A stretch of DNA of 64,000 nucleotides from Bombyx mori (GCF_030269925.1 NC_085128.1:5458501-5522500); one strand, 5' to 3'. Positions 9,801-18,295 are shown, counted from the stretch's first letter. Notes: generated by a model from the sequence alone, not told the origin. Made by a program: numbers and translations.

Positions 9801-11920
9801 AATTTGTAGCTGTCTGCGGCGATTGAATAACCGCATCATTTCTAGCGTCCTAAAATCTTGATCCCAAATCCATCAGATTGGTACTACTTTTTGTAAAAAT
9901 GACTTCAAAACGAATCTGTTTTTAGTTTTTTTCTTAAGATTCATAGGTCAATTATTTAGAGAAATATTGTCTACAACAGCTCGCATACATATCTGCCTTT
10001 TGTAATATTTATCTAGTATAAAAAAAGGCTTATCGATATTTTTATAATTTTTATAGTATTTTTTTTTCAAAGATTTGCCTTCATCTAAATATTTGTACAG
10101 TCTCGAATGGTGAATTTCTTCGGACACGTTTTGCAACGAGTTTGATGGTACAAGACCGCGCGGGAGGTCACAAATGCGCTGGACCGTCCAATTTAAAGCT
10201 GACGTGGGGGGTCCCCTAAATGAGTGCATTAGAATGGCCTCGAGCAGGGAGAGATGGCGGGACATCGTGAGACACATCAAGTCTGTCCCTTCCAACACTA
10301 CATGACGATCACGACCACTCTGTCAAGAGTGACACGATTGAGAAGAAATATGTCAATAATTCGAGTACTTATTTCATTGGTTTTGTTTCAGCGACTCGAT
10401 CGATATTGATTTCGTCGAAACCCGTCGTCACAGTAGAACGTCGTGGAGCGAACCGACCGATGCCCCGCCGCTGCCCCCTCGCGTGTCCGGTAAACAACAA
10501 ACGACAGAATTGACTATAGTTTCATGTCCATTGCGTGGTATCATTGAAATCTTCCATAATACCCTTTTCGTTTTTTTTTTTGCATTTGATTACTCTCAAT
10601 AATCAACTCCAATCTTAAGTGCTTCCTGCCCTAAACACATCATTACGGATCCTCCCGATCCATTAGCGGTGCTTTGAGGGATCTCAAGCACCGGTCACCG
10701 TCCTCGCCGAACCCGTCGCTTGCGATGAAGGACTCGACGAGTAAATTAACCCATAGACATAGCCCACTGAGTTTCTCGCCGCATCTTCTCAGTGGGTCGC
10801 GTTTCCGATCCGGTGGTAGATTCTGCGAAGCACTGCTCTTGCTAGGGCCAGTGTTAGCAACACACCCAGTTTGAGCCCCGTGAGCTCACCTACACGTCAA
10901 GGAGAAGCTGAAATATTTCAAGGCTATCAGCTTAGATTGGAAAAAAAACATAGCACTATCACAAATCCTTATCGATGTTGAAGGGCAGGTCCCTCTCTGA
11001 TTTTACATAGTTACTAAAATCTCTACTCAGTCTCAATAACATTGCTTAAGAGCCTTACTTACCAGATACTCCAAGTCCGACGTCATCCGTTGTGTAATGT
11101 CAATGAACTTAAAAATGTACGTAGGGGGAGGTGTCCGGTCGTGGTGCGACGCGCCCCCCGCGCCCCCGCGCCGCGCCCGCTCCGACCCCGCAGACGACGC
11201 GCGCGACTCCGGCGTCAGTGTGGACGCGCACGCCTACACCAACGCGGACGAACACCGCATGCATAAAGGTACGCGTGCGCTATCTCTACAGTAGGTAGGC
11301 AAGTGCTTGGCTCTGCCCCTGGTATTACTGAAGTCCATGGGAGACGGTAATCACTCACCATCAGGTGGGCGTATGCTCGTCTGCCTACGGGGTACAGAGG
11401 CAATAAAAAATAAATAAATTAAAAACCATCAGATGCTTAATTTTTGAAAATACTGGTGGTAGGACCTCTTGTGATTCCGCACGGGTAAGTACCACCACCC
11501 CGCCTATTTCTGCCGTGAAGCAGTAATACGTTTCGATTTGAAGGGTAGGCCAGCCATTGTAACTATACTGAGATCTTAGAACTTATATCTCAAGGTGGTT
11601 GGCGCATTTACGCTGTAGATGTCTATGGGCTCCAGTAAGCACTTAAGACCAGGTGGGCTATGAACTCGTCTGCCCATCTAAGCAATAAAAAAAATTAGTC
11701 GAATTTACTATTCAAAAATCTTATTAATTTGTTACCCGTATTATTAATAGATCTCGACCTAACAGTCGAATCCCTTCGCTACGAAGAAATCATCTCGATG
11801 ATGTCGGAGCCTCTTCGGGTGGGAGATGACGAGATACCCCCACCGATACCTCCGAAGGGGCTCGGACATATCAGCAGCTTCGATTCCGGCCATCACGAAA
11901 ACGGTGAATCGCATTGTTAA
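736..11920 (+). CDS. spg: DOCK-family GEF, 3' part of gene (Sponge/DOCK3-4 type), nine exons
   Basis: Join of 736-896, 1324-1431, 2862-3175, 4779-4868, 6120-6216, 8039-8211, 10392-10489, 11125-11268 and 11751-11920; every junction is AG/GT and all phases agree, giving about 450 residues to a TAA stop. The first four exons read as the C-terminal part (lobes B/C) of a DHR-2 domain, the catalytic unit that activates Rac/Rap GTPases at the cell cortex. Landmarks are [47 protein letters not shown] and VKPLHR. From knowledge of the family, [10 protein letters not shown] and the KPVP run resemble DOCK3/DOCK4 (fly sponge) more than DOCK1/2/5 (myoblast city). The last five exons form a disordered, proline-rich tail with four PxxPx[RK] motifs, which suggests Crk/Nck-type SH3 partners. 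The N-terminal SH3, DHR-1 and the rest of DHR-2 lie beyond the left edge. DOCK membership is very likely; the spg assignment is likely. Confidence 0.88.
911..1026 (+). repeat. Jockey-type LINE 3' tail
   Basis: Reads ggcttggctgtgcccctggc, a diverged catcaggtggg block and gcaataagaaaa. It is the same tail that closes the larger jockey-clade remnant at 38740-40001. It starts 14 nt after the exon donor at 897. Confidence 0.85.
1324..1431 (+). CDS. spg: spg in-window exon 2 (DHR-2)
   Basis: Acceptor ttcttcag ends at 1323, donor gttagt at 1432. It has 36 codons with phase 0 on both sides, so skipping it would keep the frame. It encodes [21 protein letters not shown] and a following acidic/Ser stretch ending IPPVE, the most conserved DOCK block in this window. 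Confidence 0.92.
1662..2309 (+). mobile_element. Non-autonomous Helitron
   Basis: Starts TCTATACTAATATTATAAAG and ends with a GC-rich hairpin (cccgagcgg...gagcggg) followed by CTAG and a T. Helitrons have TC and CTRR termini, a subterminal 3' hairpin and insertion next to a T. No Rep/helicase ORF is present. A related minus-strand copy lies at 41334-41759. Confidence 0.82.
2542..2839 (+). mobile_element. Short Helitron-like element (family shared with 54030 and 56763)
   Basis: Starts TCTATATAAATAAAAATG and ends gtctgccgggtcag plus TTAA, where the sister copies have CTAG. The body is shared with two other copies in the window. The 3' end is 22 nt from the exon at 2862, so the acceptor region is bounded by the element. 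Confidence 0.78.
2862..3175 (+). CDS. spg: spg in-window exon 3 (DHR-2 lobe C)
   Basis: Acceptor tattttcag ends at 2861, donor gtgcct at 3176; 104 codons plus two bases. It encodes [19 protein letters not shown] and [15 protein letters not shown], then a GC-rich, Ala-rich insert (AAAAAK) and DEVKPLHR. The ANVQGG segment lines up with the lobe C loop that in other DOCK proteins carries the nucleotide-sensor valine (family knowledge). Codon use is strongly GC3-rich compared with the flanking introns. Confidence 0.93.
3474..3590 (+). pseudogene. U1 snRNA relic (degenerate copy)
   Basis: Begins gTACTTACGTGGCGTAGAG, matching the U1 5' end but with CCTGG changed to CGTGG in the region that pairs with 5' splice sites. 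It continues with a CCCCCAGGGTGCGGCT stem, the stem-loop II text CCATTGCAC (U1A site) and GTTGACCCTTGCGATTATTC as in U1. The loop I text that binds U1-70K (GATCACGAAGG) reads GATTATGCAGG here. No Sm site or stem-loop IV is visible downstream, so it is most likely a truncated pseudogene in the sense orientation of a spg intron. Confidence 0.78.
3645..3788 (-). repeat. Jockey-type LINE (B type) 3' tail
   Basis: Leading T-run (poly-A on the other strand), then gagagccttgagaggctat and gctcacggggctcaaacc, the 3' end seen attached to the reverse-transcriptase ORF at 22825-24732. It is diverged and 5'-truncated. Confidence 0.82.
4277..4480 (+). mobile_element. Helitron 3' portion
   Basis: Reads gctgtctctgtccctata, aactacgcaacggattttga and a terminal hairpin gaagcgaagcgagggcgggtcg followed by CTAG-T at 4477-4481. 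The 3' end is typical; the 5' boundary is a guess. Confidence 0.65.
4779..4868 (+). CDS. spg: spg in-window exon 4 (end of DHR-2)
   Basis: Acceptor attttcag ends at 4778, donor gtgagt at 4869. The split codon AG|A joins exon 3. It encodes [21 protein letters not shown] and ends SESIVK/N, matching the helix that closes the DHR-2 fold in DOCK3/4. The open frame seen across this exon in another phase is not the coding one. Confidence 0.88.
5056..5301 (+). repeat. Bm1 SINE, 5'-truncated
   Basis: Runs from the actggtggcagg block through gaagcagtaatgcgttc and caaggtgggtggcgcattta to ctaagcaataaaaa. The tRNA-related head is missing. Confidence 0.93.
5345..5770 (+). mobile_element. RTE-type LINE 3' end with inverted 5' part
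   Basis: About 5350-5600 encodes on the minus strand the late ORF text [28 protein letters not shown] and [10 protein letters not shown]. About 5685-5760 encodes on the plus strand the next part of the same protein, [20 protein letters not shown]. The two pieces are thus adjacent in the parent LINE but lie in opposite orientation, the mark of twin priming during insertion. It is 5'-truncated and non-functional. Confidence 0.72.
5865..6083 (+). repeat. LINE 3' end (D type)
   Basis: GC-rich block with ctctgcactaaacgcttcac, ttttcatgagtcatgcgagg and gtccggcaatttccccctga before a poly-A run. The same text lies in reverse at 45114-45375 and as a tiny stub at 46856-46917. It ends 36 nt before the exon at 6120. 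Confidence 0.7.
6120..6216 (+). CDS. spg: spg in-window exon 5 (tail)
   Basis: Acceptor ttgttttcag ends at 6119, donor gtaagc at 6217. It completes the Asn codon AA|T and then reads 32 codons: [12 protein letters not shown], a Gln-rich stretch and [12 protein letters not shown]. It is low-complexity and tyrosine-rich, with possible phosphotyrosine sites, and shows no folded domain. It ends in phase 0. Confidence 0.85.
6217..6660. repeat. GC-rich intron segment, probable LINE debris
   Basis: A sharp jump in GC compared with neighbouring introns, with CpG-rich text (ctcgacgacctctcggtcgg, gtaaccggcaaacatcgtg), as in 3' ends of R1/jockey-type LINEs elsewhere in the window. No coding match and no clean ends were found. 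Confidence 0.35.
6832..7224 (+). pseudogene. DDE transposase, N-terminal remnant
   Basis: ATG at 6832 opens [20 protein letters not shown], followed by a helix-turn-helix-like stretch ([20 protein letters not shown]). The frame ends at 7224. Further decayed coding text follows: [12 protein letters not shown] near 7367-7402, which resembles the first catalytic Asp motif of IS630/Tc1-type DDE_3 transposases, and then directly the acidic C-terminal tail ([20 protein letters not shown]). The centre of the catalytic domain is deleted. Terminal repeats were not found, so element borders are open. Confidence 0.6.
7884..7990 (+). repeat. Bm1 SINE 3' end
   Basis: Only the last part of the SINE: tcaaggttggtggcgcattt to cacccatataagcaataaga and A-run. 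It ends 48 nt before the exon at 8039. Confidence 0.9.
8039..8211 (+). CDS. spg: spg in-window exon 6 (proline-rich tail)
   Basis: Acceptor ttctacag ends at 8038, donor gtaagt at 8212; 57 codons plus two bases. It contains [16 protein letters not shown] and then [19 protein letters not shown]. The PPLPTR run fits a class II SH3 ligand (PxxPxR). Confidence 0.85.
8242..9505 (-). mobile_element. maT-type (DD37D) mariner with intact ends
   Basis: Flanked by TA on both sides (8240-8241 and 9506-9507). The inverted ends match: GTCAGGTCATAAATTCTGTC on the left against GTCAGGTCATAAGTATTGTC on the right (reverse complement). Length is 1264 bp, full size for the group. It sits in the intron between exons 6 and 7 of spg, antisense to the gene. 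The inner transposase is frameshifted, so the element is dead unless its ends are still recognised in trans. Confidence 0.88.
8363..9369 (-). pseudogene. mariner maT transposase, frameshifted
   Basis: Read on the minus strand: an N-terminal piece starts at 9369 ([20 protein letters not shown]), a middle DNA-binding piece covers 9164-8931 ([20 protein letters not shown]), then [19 protein letters not shown], then 8842-8363. The last piece keeps [14 protein letters not shown] and [12 protein letters not shown]; 37 residues separate the two Asp, which defines DD37D. The first Asp motif (TDEK) is not visible. At least three frame breaks make it non-functional. Confidence 0.85.
10103..10320 (+). 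pseudogene. LINE ORF2 C-terminal fragment
   Basis: Plus-strand text reads [27 protein letters not shown] and [10 protein letters not shown], a pattern of the ORF2 C-terminus in RTE-like LINEs (GRP..RW motif). It is short and degraded, with no visible tail. Confidence 0.55.
10392..10489 (+). CDS. spg: spg in-window exon 7 (proline-rich tail)
   Basis: Acceptor tttgtttcag ends at 10391, donor gtaaac at 10490. The first base completes the Arg codon CG|C. It encodes [18 protein letters not shown] and [15 protein letters not shown] is a textbook PxxPxR SH3 ligand like those that recruit Crk to DOCK tails. Confidence 0.85.
10638..10948 (+). repeat. Jockey-type LINE (B type) 3' end
   Basis: Sense-orientation copy: ORF end text (caccggtcaccgtcctcg), cccactgagtttctcgccg, gctcttgctagggccagtg, gagccccgtgagctcaccta and a terminal A-run at 10941-10948. 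Same family as 22825-24732. Confidence 0.88.
11125..11268 (+). CDS. spg: spg in-window exon 8 (proline-rich tail, symmetric)
   Basis: Acceptor acgtag ends at 11124, donor gtacgc at 11269; 144 bp, entering and leaving in phase 1, so it can be skipped without a frame change. It encodes [19 protein letters not shown] and an acidic stretch ending HRMHK. PPAPPR fits PxxPxR. The acceptor has a weak pyrimidine tract, which would suit alternative splicing. Confidence 0.78.
11291..11420 (+). repeat. Jockey-type LINE 3' tail
   Basis: Starts gtaggtaggcaagtgcttgg, passes ccatgggagacggtaatcac and ends ggcaataaaaaataaataa. It lies 23 nt inside the last spg intron. Confidence 0.88.
11452..11694 (+). repeat. 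Bm1 SINE, 5'-truncated
   Basis: From actggtggtaggacctcttg to ctaagcaataaaaaaaa, in the last spg intron and ending 57 nt before the terminal exon. Confidence 0.93.
11751..11920 (+). CDS. spg: spg terminal coding exon
   Basis: Acceptor ttattaatag ends at 11750. The Asp codon G|AT is completed here. It encodes [17 protein letters not shown], then [15 protein letters not shown] and ends GESHC before TAA at 11918-11920. PPIPPK is the fourth PxxPx[RK] motif of the tail. Confidence 0.88.
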
Positions 11921-12110
11921 TATCGTAAAATTTCTCTCGGTTGAGATTACCAAAGAAGGAGGCTATGTACCAATGTTGAGGTCGATATTCGGTGGATCTT
12001 GGAGTCAGTTCTATCTTCTACCTCGTTCGCAGCCAGCAAGGAACTCATTTAAATAGACTTTAATGAGATTAAGATTGAAGAACGGGCAGATCTCAAATAA
12101 ATAATCAAGT
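11921..12110 (+). other. Start of spg 3' UTR with first polyadenylation signal
   Basis: Follows the TAA stop. The first AATAAA downstream of the stop is at 12096-12101, so a short 3' UTR of about 200 nt is possible. Further AATAAA motifs in the AT-rich stretch up to 17470 leave room for a much longer UTR. Confidence 0.45.
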
Positions 12111-14544
12111 GATGACTATTGAGGTATCTGCAGAGAGAAAAAAATCTGCGCCAGAATAATTAATGAAAATAATTTCAACGTAGTCGTTACAAATGTTTTC
12201 TGTTTAGTAAATTTTTCTTCTCATTTCTAATATCCGGTGTTCATATTGCTCCATGTTTAATATAGAATTAATTTTACTTTGTAGGTTATAAATATTATTA
12301 TGAATTACGTATCGCCTGACGTAAATTTTTAGCAATGTTTTTAACTACAATTTACCAAGTTCTTCCAATAGGCAGTTGTTACATTACAGGATGAATTTTT
12401 ATATCTACAAATCATTTAGCAGTTAATCTAAGCAATAGACATCGCTAAAATTAGATGCGATTTTTATGAAGAAAATGAATTTTTGTATACTTTTTTTTTT
12501 AAATCTATATATAGGTACATTTTATATTTTTTAAATATAATGCTTCGATCAATAATGCTACTAGATTCGCGATTAGCGCTTCAAAAACGGCCCGAAAAAT
12601 AAGACCACAAATAAATTTGTGGTCTTATTTCAAATTAGTATGGTCCAATCATAGCCAACATTAAGACGTCAAAACGCTGCACTGCGCGTTCAAAAACTGA
12701 GTAAAAAACTACCGTAACACCAAGGTTTTGGAAGGAATATCTTTTTTTGGTAAGTTTATATTATAAAACGAATTTCATAAAATAATAAAAAGAATTATAT
12801 AGTAAATAAAATTCAATTTACGAATATTGTCATTGTTTGGCCAATGCTTGCAACAAGGCACCAACTATTGTAACAAACATCACCTATTCTTGAACAGGGA
12901 ATGCATAGAGTAGTTTTGTTATTTTATAATGTTATTTTTGTTTGTAGATTTCCTAGTAGCCCCTTTTCGCTGTGCACAATGGATATATATTGTCGCGAAA
13001 GAAAGAGGATAAGAAATATAGAACCCTTATAAAAATTCTAGAATTGTTCAATGGTGGTGGCAAATCAATGCAAAAAAGTATTATAAAAACTTTATATGTA
13101 TGTATAAATATTTTAAGCGTATATGCTGAAAAGGATTTGTTTTCTAGGGGAAACGAACACAGCTATAAAATAAGCCTAAATTAAACTGATTATAGAAAAA
13201 TTCTTTGATATAAGATTAAATTATATTTGTAAATAATTAGATTATAAATTTTACAGTGTGTTAGTTTAATACATAAATTTTGTATAGTATATTTGTAAAA
13301 AAGAGGTAATTAAACCTACATTATTGTTTTAATTACTTCTGTATAAAGAATACGTGGAAAACATGTTTCTTGTTTCCTTTCATATTTTTTTACTTCAATT
13401 TTATTATTTATTACCTATTTGTTGTAATAGCGGCCATGTAAAATATTATCTACTACTTTTTTGAATCGGTCAAAAATAGTTGCGACCATACAAAACAAAC
13501 CTAAAACAAATATATTCTGCAACTCTACGTCTTTCAATACTTACTGTGTTCTGAGCATTGAAATGTAATACCAAGAACTACATCTAGTTCCACAATACAA
13601 TAAGTACGAAATTTTAAACAAATATTTTAAACCTTATAAATTAGTCTTTATGTATCATTTTAGAATAAATATTTTTGTACTGATGACTTTTTATGTTCAA
13701 GTGACATTTTAAATTTATTCCATAATATTCTTTCCCTGACGAAAGGACCTAAATAAATATATTTTGCAATGGTAATTAAACTTTATGTTTAAGCATTAAG
13801 GTTTATAATTAGCTGAAGTCGTTAACATTATTAAACTTTTTTCTAAGAAATGAAGATGTTTTCGTGTCTCCAAACGTGGCCACTCGAGCGTCTTATTTTT
13901 GTTCCTGATCCTTTATCTAGTACTATTATTGATCGAAGATATAATGTCTACTAAATGAATTGCTTTCCAAGATTTATTCGTCTAGTTTCTAAGGGTCGAT
14001 GTCGTTTGATGTGTTTCTTGTCGGACCGCGTGCGAGATTAAAGATTTGTCAATATTTATTTGACGAGGCCATAACTTGGTGATATCTAATTGAATGTAAA
14101 TAAAAATACACCAAAGTACAATAATATATCTGATCATTTATTTTTATCATTTTATAATCTGTGCTTCTTTTTACGAATACAATAGCTATACGCCATTTAA
14201 AAAAAATGGCGTCTTAATTTATTCCTAGGAAAAATTATCGGAATTCTATCTTTTTAAAATTAAATACAACAAGTAAGCTACAATAAATTTGAGTCAACAA
14301 AAAACGTGTCCACGTCGGATCGATGGTTTTAGTGATGTTCTGTATACAGCTTCCAGTGTCCAATCGATTGGGTCTATTATTGGATTAACTTCTTGAAAAA
14401 ATTGGCGTAACAAAAAAGTAATAAACTAAAATTTCGTTCCATTCAACATATTGTATTAGTTAATTGCTCAATTTAAAAATGCAATAATGCAATTTAGGTT
14501 TGCGTTGTGTAACCATTTAACTTAAACATGAAGTTAAATGGTTT
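12111..14544. other. AT-rich stretch, possible long 3' UTR
   Basis: Almost free of recognised mobile elements, unlike the rest of the window. It contains the hairpin at 12597-12630 and several AATAAA motifs (for example near 13660). No coding frame of note. It may be transcribed as an extended spg 3' UTR, which cannot be decided from sequence alone. Confidence 0.35.
12597..12630. repeat. Perfect 16-bp inverted repeat
   Basis: Arms AAATAAGACCACAAAT (12597-12612) and its exact reverse complement (12615-12630) are separated by 2 nt. They would form a short, tight hairpin in RNA; the 2-nt gap favours a cruciform or dimer site rather than a microRNA precursor. Confidence 0.85.
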
Positions 14545-14939
14545 AACTTTAATACTATATAAATTGAAAATGTGATCTTTGAAAAATTTTTTTTGGCGTC
14601 TTATATTTTATTTAACTAAATTTTATTTAATTATTACTTATATTGAAAAGACAAACTAATGACAATGCGAATATTATTATATTGATTAATTTTGAACTTT
14701 TTTAATGTTCGATCTCTTAATAAACGAATTGTTTTTAAACTGTTTTTAAACTTTAATACTATATAAATTGAAAATGTGATCTTTGAAAAATTTTTTTTGG
14801 CGTCTTATATTTTATTTAACTAAATTTTATTTAATTATTACTTATATTGAAAAGACAAACTAATGACAATGCGAATATTATTATATTGATTAATTTTGAA
14901 CTTTTTTAATGTTCGATCTCTTAATAAACGAATTGTTTT
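14545..14939. repeat. Tandem duplication, 204-bp period
   Basis: Text from aactttaatactatataaat to aaacgaattgtttt occurs at 14545-14735 and again at 14749-14939 with a constant offset of 204 bp and no difference that I can see. It is two copies only. Confidence 0.9.
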
Positions 14940-15440
14940 GAGGTAAAGTAAATAAATAATTACAAAAAAAAAATGACAACGTTTTTCTACGCTTGAGTAT
15001 TTTAGTAAATTTAAATTAGCGACAAAAAAGAGAGTACGCTAGAATATATTAAGCTATAGTCTGTATCAGTATTTAAATGTTTTCGAACATATTATTAAAT
15101 CAGCTATACATTTTGGTACAAAGTTAAGATCTTTATACTATATACCGTGTTCTTTACAAGAGCCTTTTCTATAATCAAGTGATATTTTGTTTTATTATAT
15201 TATAGCTTTTCACACCGAAATCTAGTTTATAAGTTTTAGTACAATAAGACCTAACTTCCAACGAATAATTTCGTAATTTATTTACTTCATTCTGGATTGA
15301 AAAATTCTAACAAAGGAGTTTACGTACGCTCGCATTGCTACGTACAATTATTTAGTGTATGATAATATATATTCTAATATGAAAAATAAGTCCAACTTTA
15401 TTAATTATACGACCAAATTGCATTACGTAATATTACTTTC

Positions 15441-15553
15441 GGTAGGCAGCGGTTTGGCTCTGCCCCTGGCATTGCTGAAGTCCATGGGCGACGGTAACCA
15501 CTCACCATCAGGTGGGCCGTATGCTCGTCTGCCTACAAGGGCAATAAAAAAAA
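15441..15553 (+). repeat. Jockey-type LINE 3' tail
   Basis: ggtaggcagcggtttggctc, gcccctggcattgctgaagt, ccatgggcgacggtaaccac and gggcaataaaaaaa: a clean copy of the tail that closes the remnant at 38740-40001. Confidence 0.92.
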
Positions 15554-15569
15554 CGTATATCGTATAGGA

Positions 15570-15810
15570 ATGAAAGGCAATTTGGTTTAAGCGACATTTC
15601 GCTTAGTACACGACATTTATCTTGATAATTAAAGGTCCGTTTTACTTGGTATTAGTATCAACAATTCGATATTTTTAATTGAACTTCAATTAAGTATACC
15701 CCACTCAAATAGTCGAAGAAACTTTTTTTTTGTATTGATATTTTTTCCAATTTTGAAAATTTAAATGGCTCTCATGTAAAGTTGTAAACATCTCCGTTTA
15801 ACTAAATAGC
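15570..15810 (+). repeat. Dispersed repeat E, copy 1
   Basis: Shares gacatttcgctta, aattaaaggtccgttttac, tcaacaattcgat, aattgaacttca and a T-run followed by aaatttaaatggct with the reverse complement of 26275-26515. It belongs to an unidentified, old family. Confidence 0.7.
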
Positions 15811-17509
15811 CTTTCACCGTCTATATTAATTGCTTTAGACACTCGCAATTCCTCGAAGTCAGTCACCCAGACTAACATGCGCGTGCTATTTTCTATTACA
15901 GAAATCATTTACATAAATATTATGTATATTTTTATTTATGTCAAATTTGAAGTAGCTATTTTTTAATTAAAATCAAATATTTGTCTAAAATGTCCACTAA
16001 AAATATTTTTTATGTATATTATGAAATAATATTGTCGATATGTCTTCATTATTAACATAAGGAATTGTCAATTGTTGGTATTATGCAGATTATCGTAGCT
16101 GCTATAATAAAACTGCTTGTACGAGTTTTTTCAATTTGACTGTATTCTATTCATTTCCGAACAATGCGATATAGTATGTACATTATTTCATTTACATATA
16201 TGATTATTGTCACAAACAATAATGTAGTCAATAAATGTTGCTTGCAAAAAAATTTTTTAATATACATATTTTAAATGTTCATGAACTAAAAAAGTCGACA
16301 TAGCAACGACCATCTTTTTTACATTCTTCAGTGATATTTTGATTTTGAATTTACTGTATGAATTATGCGTAACATACAAATAAGTGATATTTTATTTTAA
16401 ACATTATATTATGATATATTTTTATATTTTTCTTTTCTTTTATAAGATAAGTGATAATTTTTTTTTATATTAACTTTGAAACGAGTATTGAGTTTTTTTA
16501 TAGTTTTATTTTACATTTAACAATGCAATACTTTCTCGCATATTTTACAGCAAACTTATAATAGGTGATTTTTTAAATACGCATTTACACCTCGACAGGT
16601 ATTAATAAGCCATTAGCATGCCATTTTTGTTTGTACATTTAGAATATTGACAGGTCATTCAACATATAATAAAAGTTTTATGTACCTACTGTTATTTTAA
16701 TTTTTTTTCTAGAAATACTTTTATTTCTCAAACATTTACCGTAATTTCAATCTTAAAAGCCACTGTTTTCTTTTTCAACGATAAATCTTATTTATATCAA
16801 ACAAGTAATTTACATGATAAAATATAAAGAATAAATTCGTATTATTGTTAACACAATTTGTGAAATGCAACTATATTAAGTTACCTAAGATTGAATTGTA
16901 TTGGACTGAGCGTTTGTAAGTTTTTTTTTGCAATATATGTATATCACATTTGTACGTGGAAAAAAATTTATGTGTAATAATTATATTCATAATATTAGTT
17001 TTATAAATCGTACCAAAAAGGTAGGCCATTTTTGATAAACTAATCGATCGATATCTTTCTGTCCTATTGAATGTTGTAAAAGAACAAAAAAATGACCAAA
17101 ATTTTAATTCGATGTTATGTTATATAAAATTACAATATTATATTTTCATGAAATTTGTATATTTTTGATTGAGAAAATAAATTTTTAATGATAATTAAAG
17201 TAAATAAAAAATAAAATTATCACCAATATGTACCGATTTGATATGATAATTTTGTGAAATATTAGACATGCTCTTTTTTTAAATTGCAATAAATTATTTT
17301 TTTGTCAAAATAACAGTTCGCGTTACGTCTGATGCATGTATGTACGTATGCGAGAGAGCAAATTGGTCGCAAAATGATATTATTCAGTACAAAACGTAGG
17401 CTCTTGTTATTAAGGAGACTAGTGATTTGTAGCCATTTTTAAAATTTTATGTATTACGGAGCGAAATAAATTTAGCTGTCAATATATTGAATTTGTTTTA
17501 TTTTGTATC
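15811..17509. other. AT-rich stretch without recognised features
   Basis: No coding potential and no repeat I recognise. AAATAAA motifs near 17464 could mark the far end of a long spg 3' UTR, but nothing proves it. Confidence 0.4.
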
Positions 17510-17995
17510 TTTTTTTTTTTTTTTTTTTTTTATGATTGAAGGATTACTGGTGGCCCGGAGGCCTTTCCAGTTTCACCAGGACAGGTGGGCGAGCAAAGGC
17601 TCAGCCAGGAGGGGTGGGATTTGCTAACAGCTGCCCCGAGCGCCTCCGAAGGAGACCTAACAACTCAAGAGTAGCTGCTTCGCGAATGAATCTACTACCG
17701 GATCGGAATCGCGACCCGCTGAGAAGATCCGGCGAGAAACTCAGCGAGCTGATTCATGGGTTAGGTTGCACGGCGAACTCTTTGTCGAGTTCGACGAGTA
17801 CGGTTACCGAGGTCCCTAAGCCTGCTCCTAGAGCTGAAGGCGTCTAGTGCAAAGGTTATTGGATCTGATGGATCCGTAAGGACGTGTCTAGGGCGTCGAC
17901 GGTGACTGGCTCCTGCATGATCAGGATTCGGGGAGTAGTCAGCGGCGGCTACGATAAGGCGATTATCATGACGATCTTGTGTTACTAGGCCATCA
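17510..17995 (-). repeat. Jockey-type LINE (C type) 3' end
   Basis: Starts with a T-run (poly-A on the minus strand) at 17510-17531, then tttcaccaggacaggtgg, ctaccggatcggaatcgcga, gagaagatccggcgagaaac. It shares blocks with the B type but has its own terminal 100 bp (gtggcccggaggcctttcc). Other C tails lie at 30785, 40676 and 59075. Confidence 0.8.
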
Positions 17996-18104
17996 AACGT
18001 ATGAAGGAGATAATAAGTTTAATTAATGAGAGTATACACGTTAACTTAAACCATCTGTTATAGGTTGTTGGATGGGAGAAGTTTTTCTTCAAGTGTGAAT
18101 ATAG

Positions 18105-18175
18105 GTACTCAAAGTTTCATCTATGGAGGGTAGAGGTAAGGAGTACTTTATATAGGGGACAAGTTAAAAAGTTCA
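18105..18175. repeat. Dispersed repeat F, copy 1
   Basis: tatggagggtagaggtaagg and ataggggacaagtt recur at 29484-29548. Short, origin unknown. Confidence 0.45.
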
Positions 18176-18295
18176 CCTGTAAACAACAAATTATTGTTGG
18201 AAGACTCACCGAGATAGCGCGCTAGTGTAGGGAGTGGAAATTATATTAATATAGCAGTTTTGAACAGACTGAAGTGTGCTGGATTGAAGTTTTTA

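Noticed and set aside
14545..14939. LTR pair or CRISPR-like array
   Set aside because: Two directly adjoining identical units without TG...CA ends or spacers; a plain tandem duplication.
17536..17847. 103-codon frame with Arg/Ser-rich text
   Set aside because: It lies in the reverse complement of a C-type LINE 3' end; not a protein.
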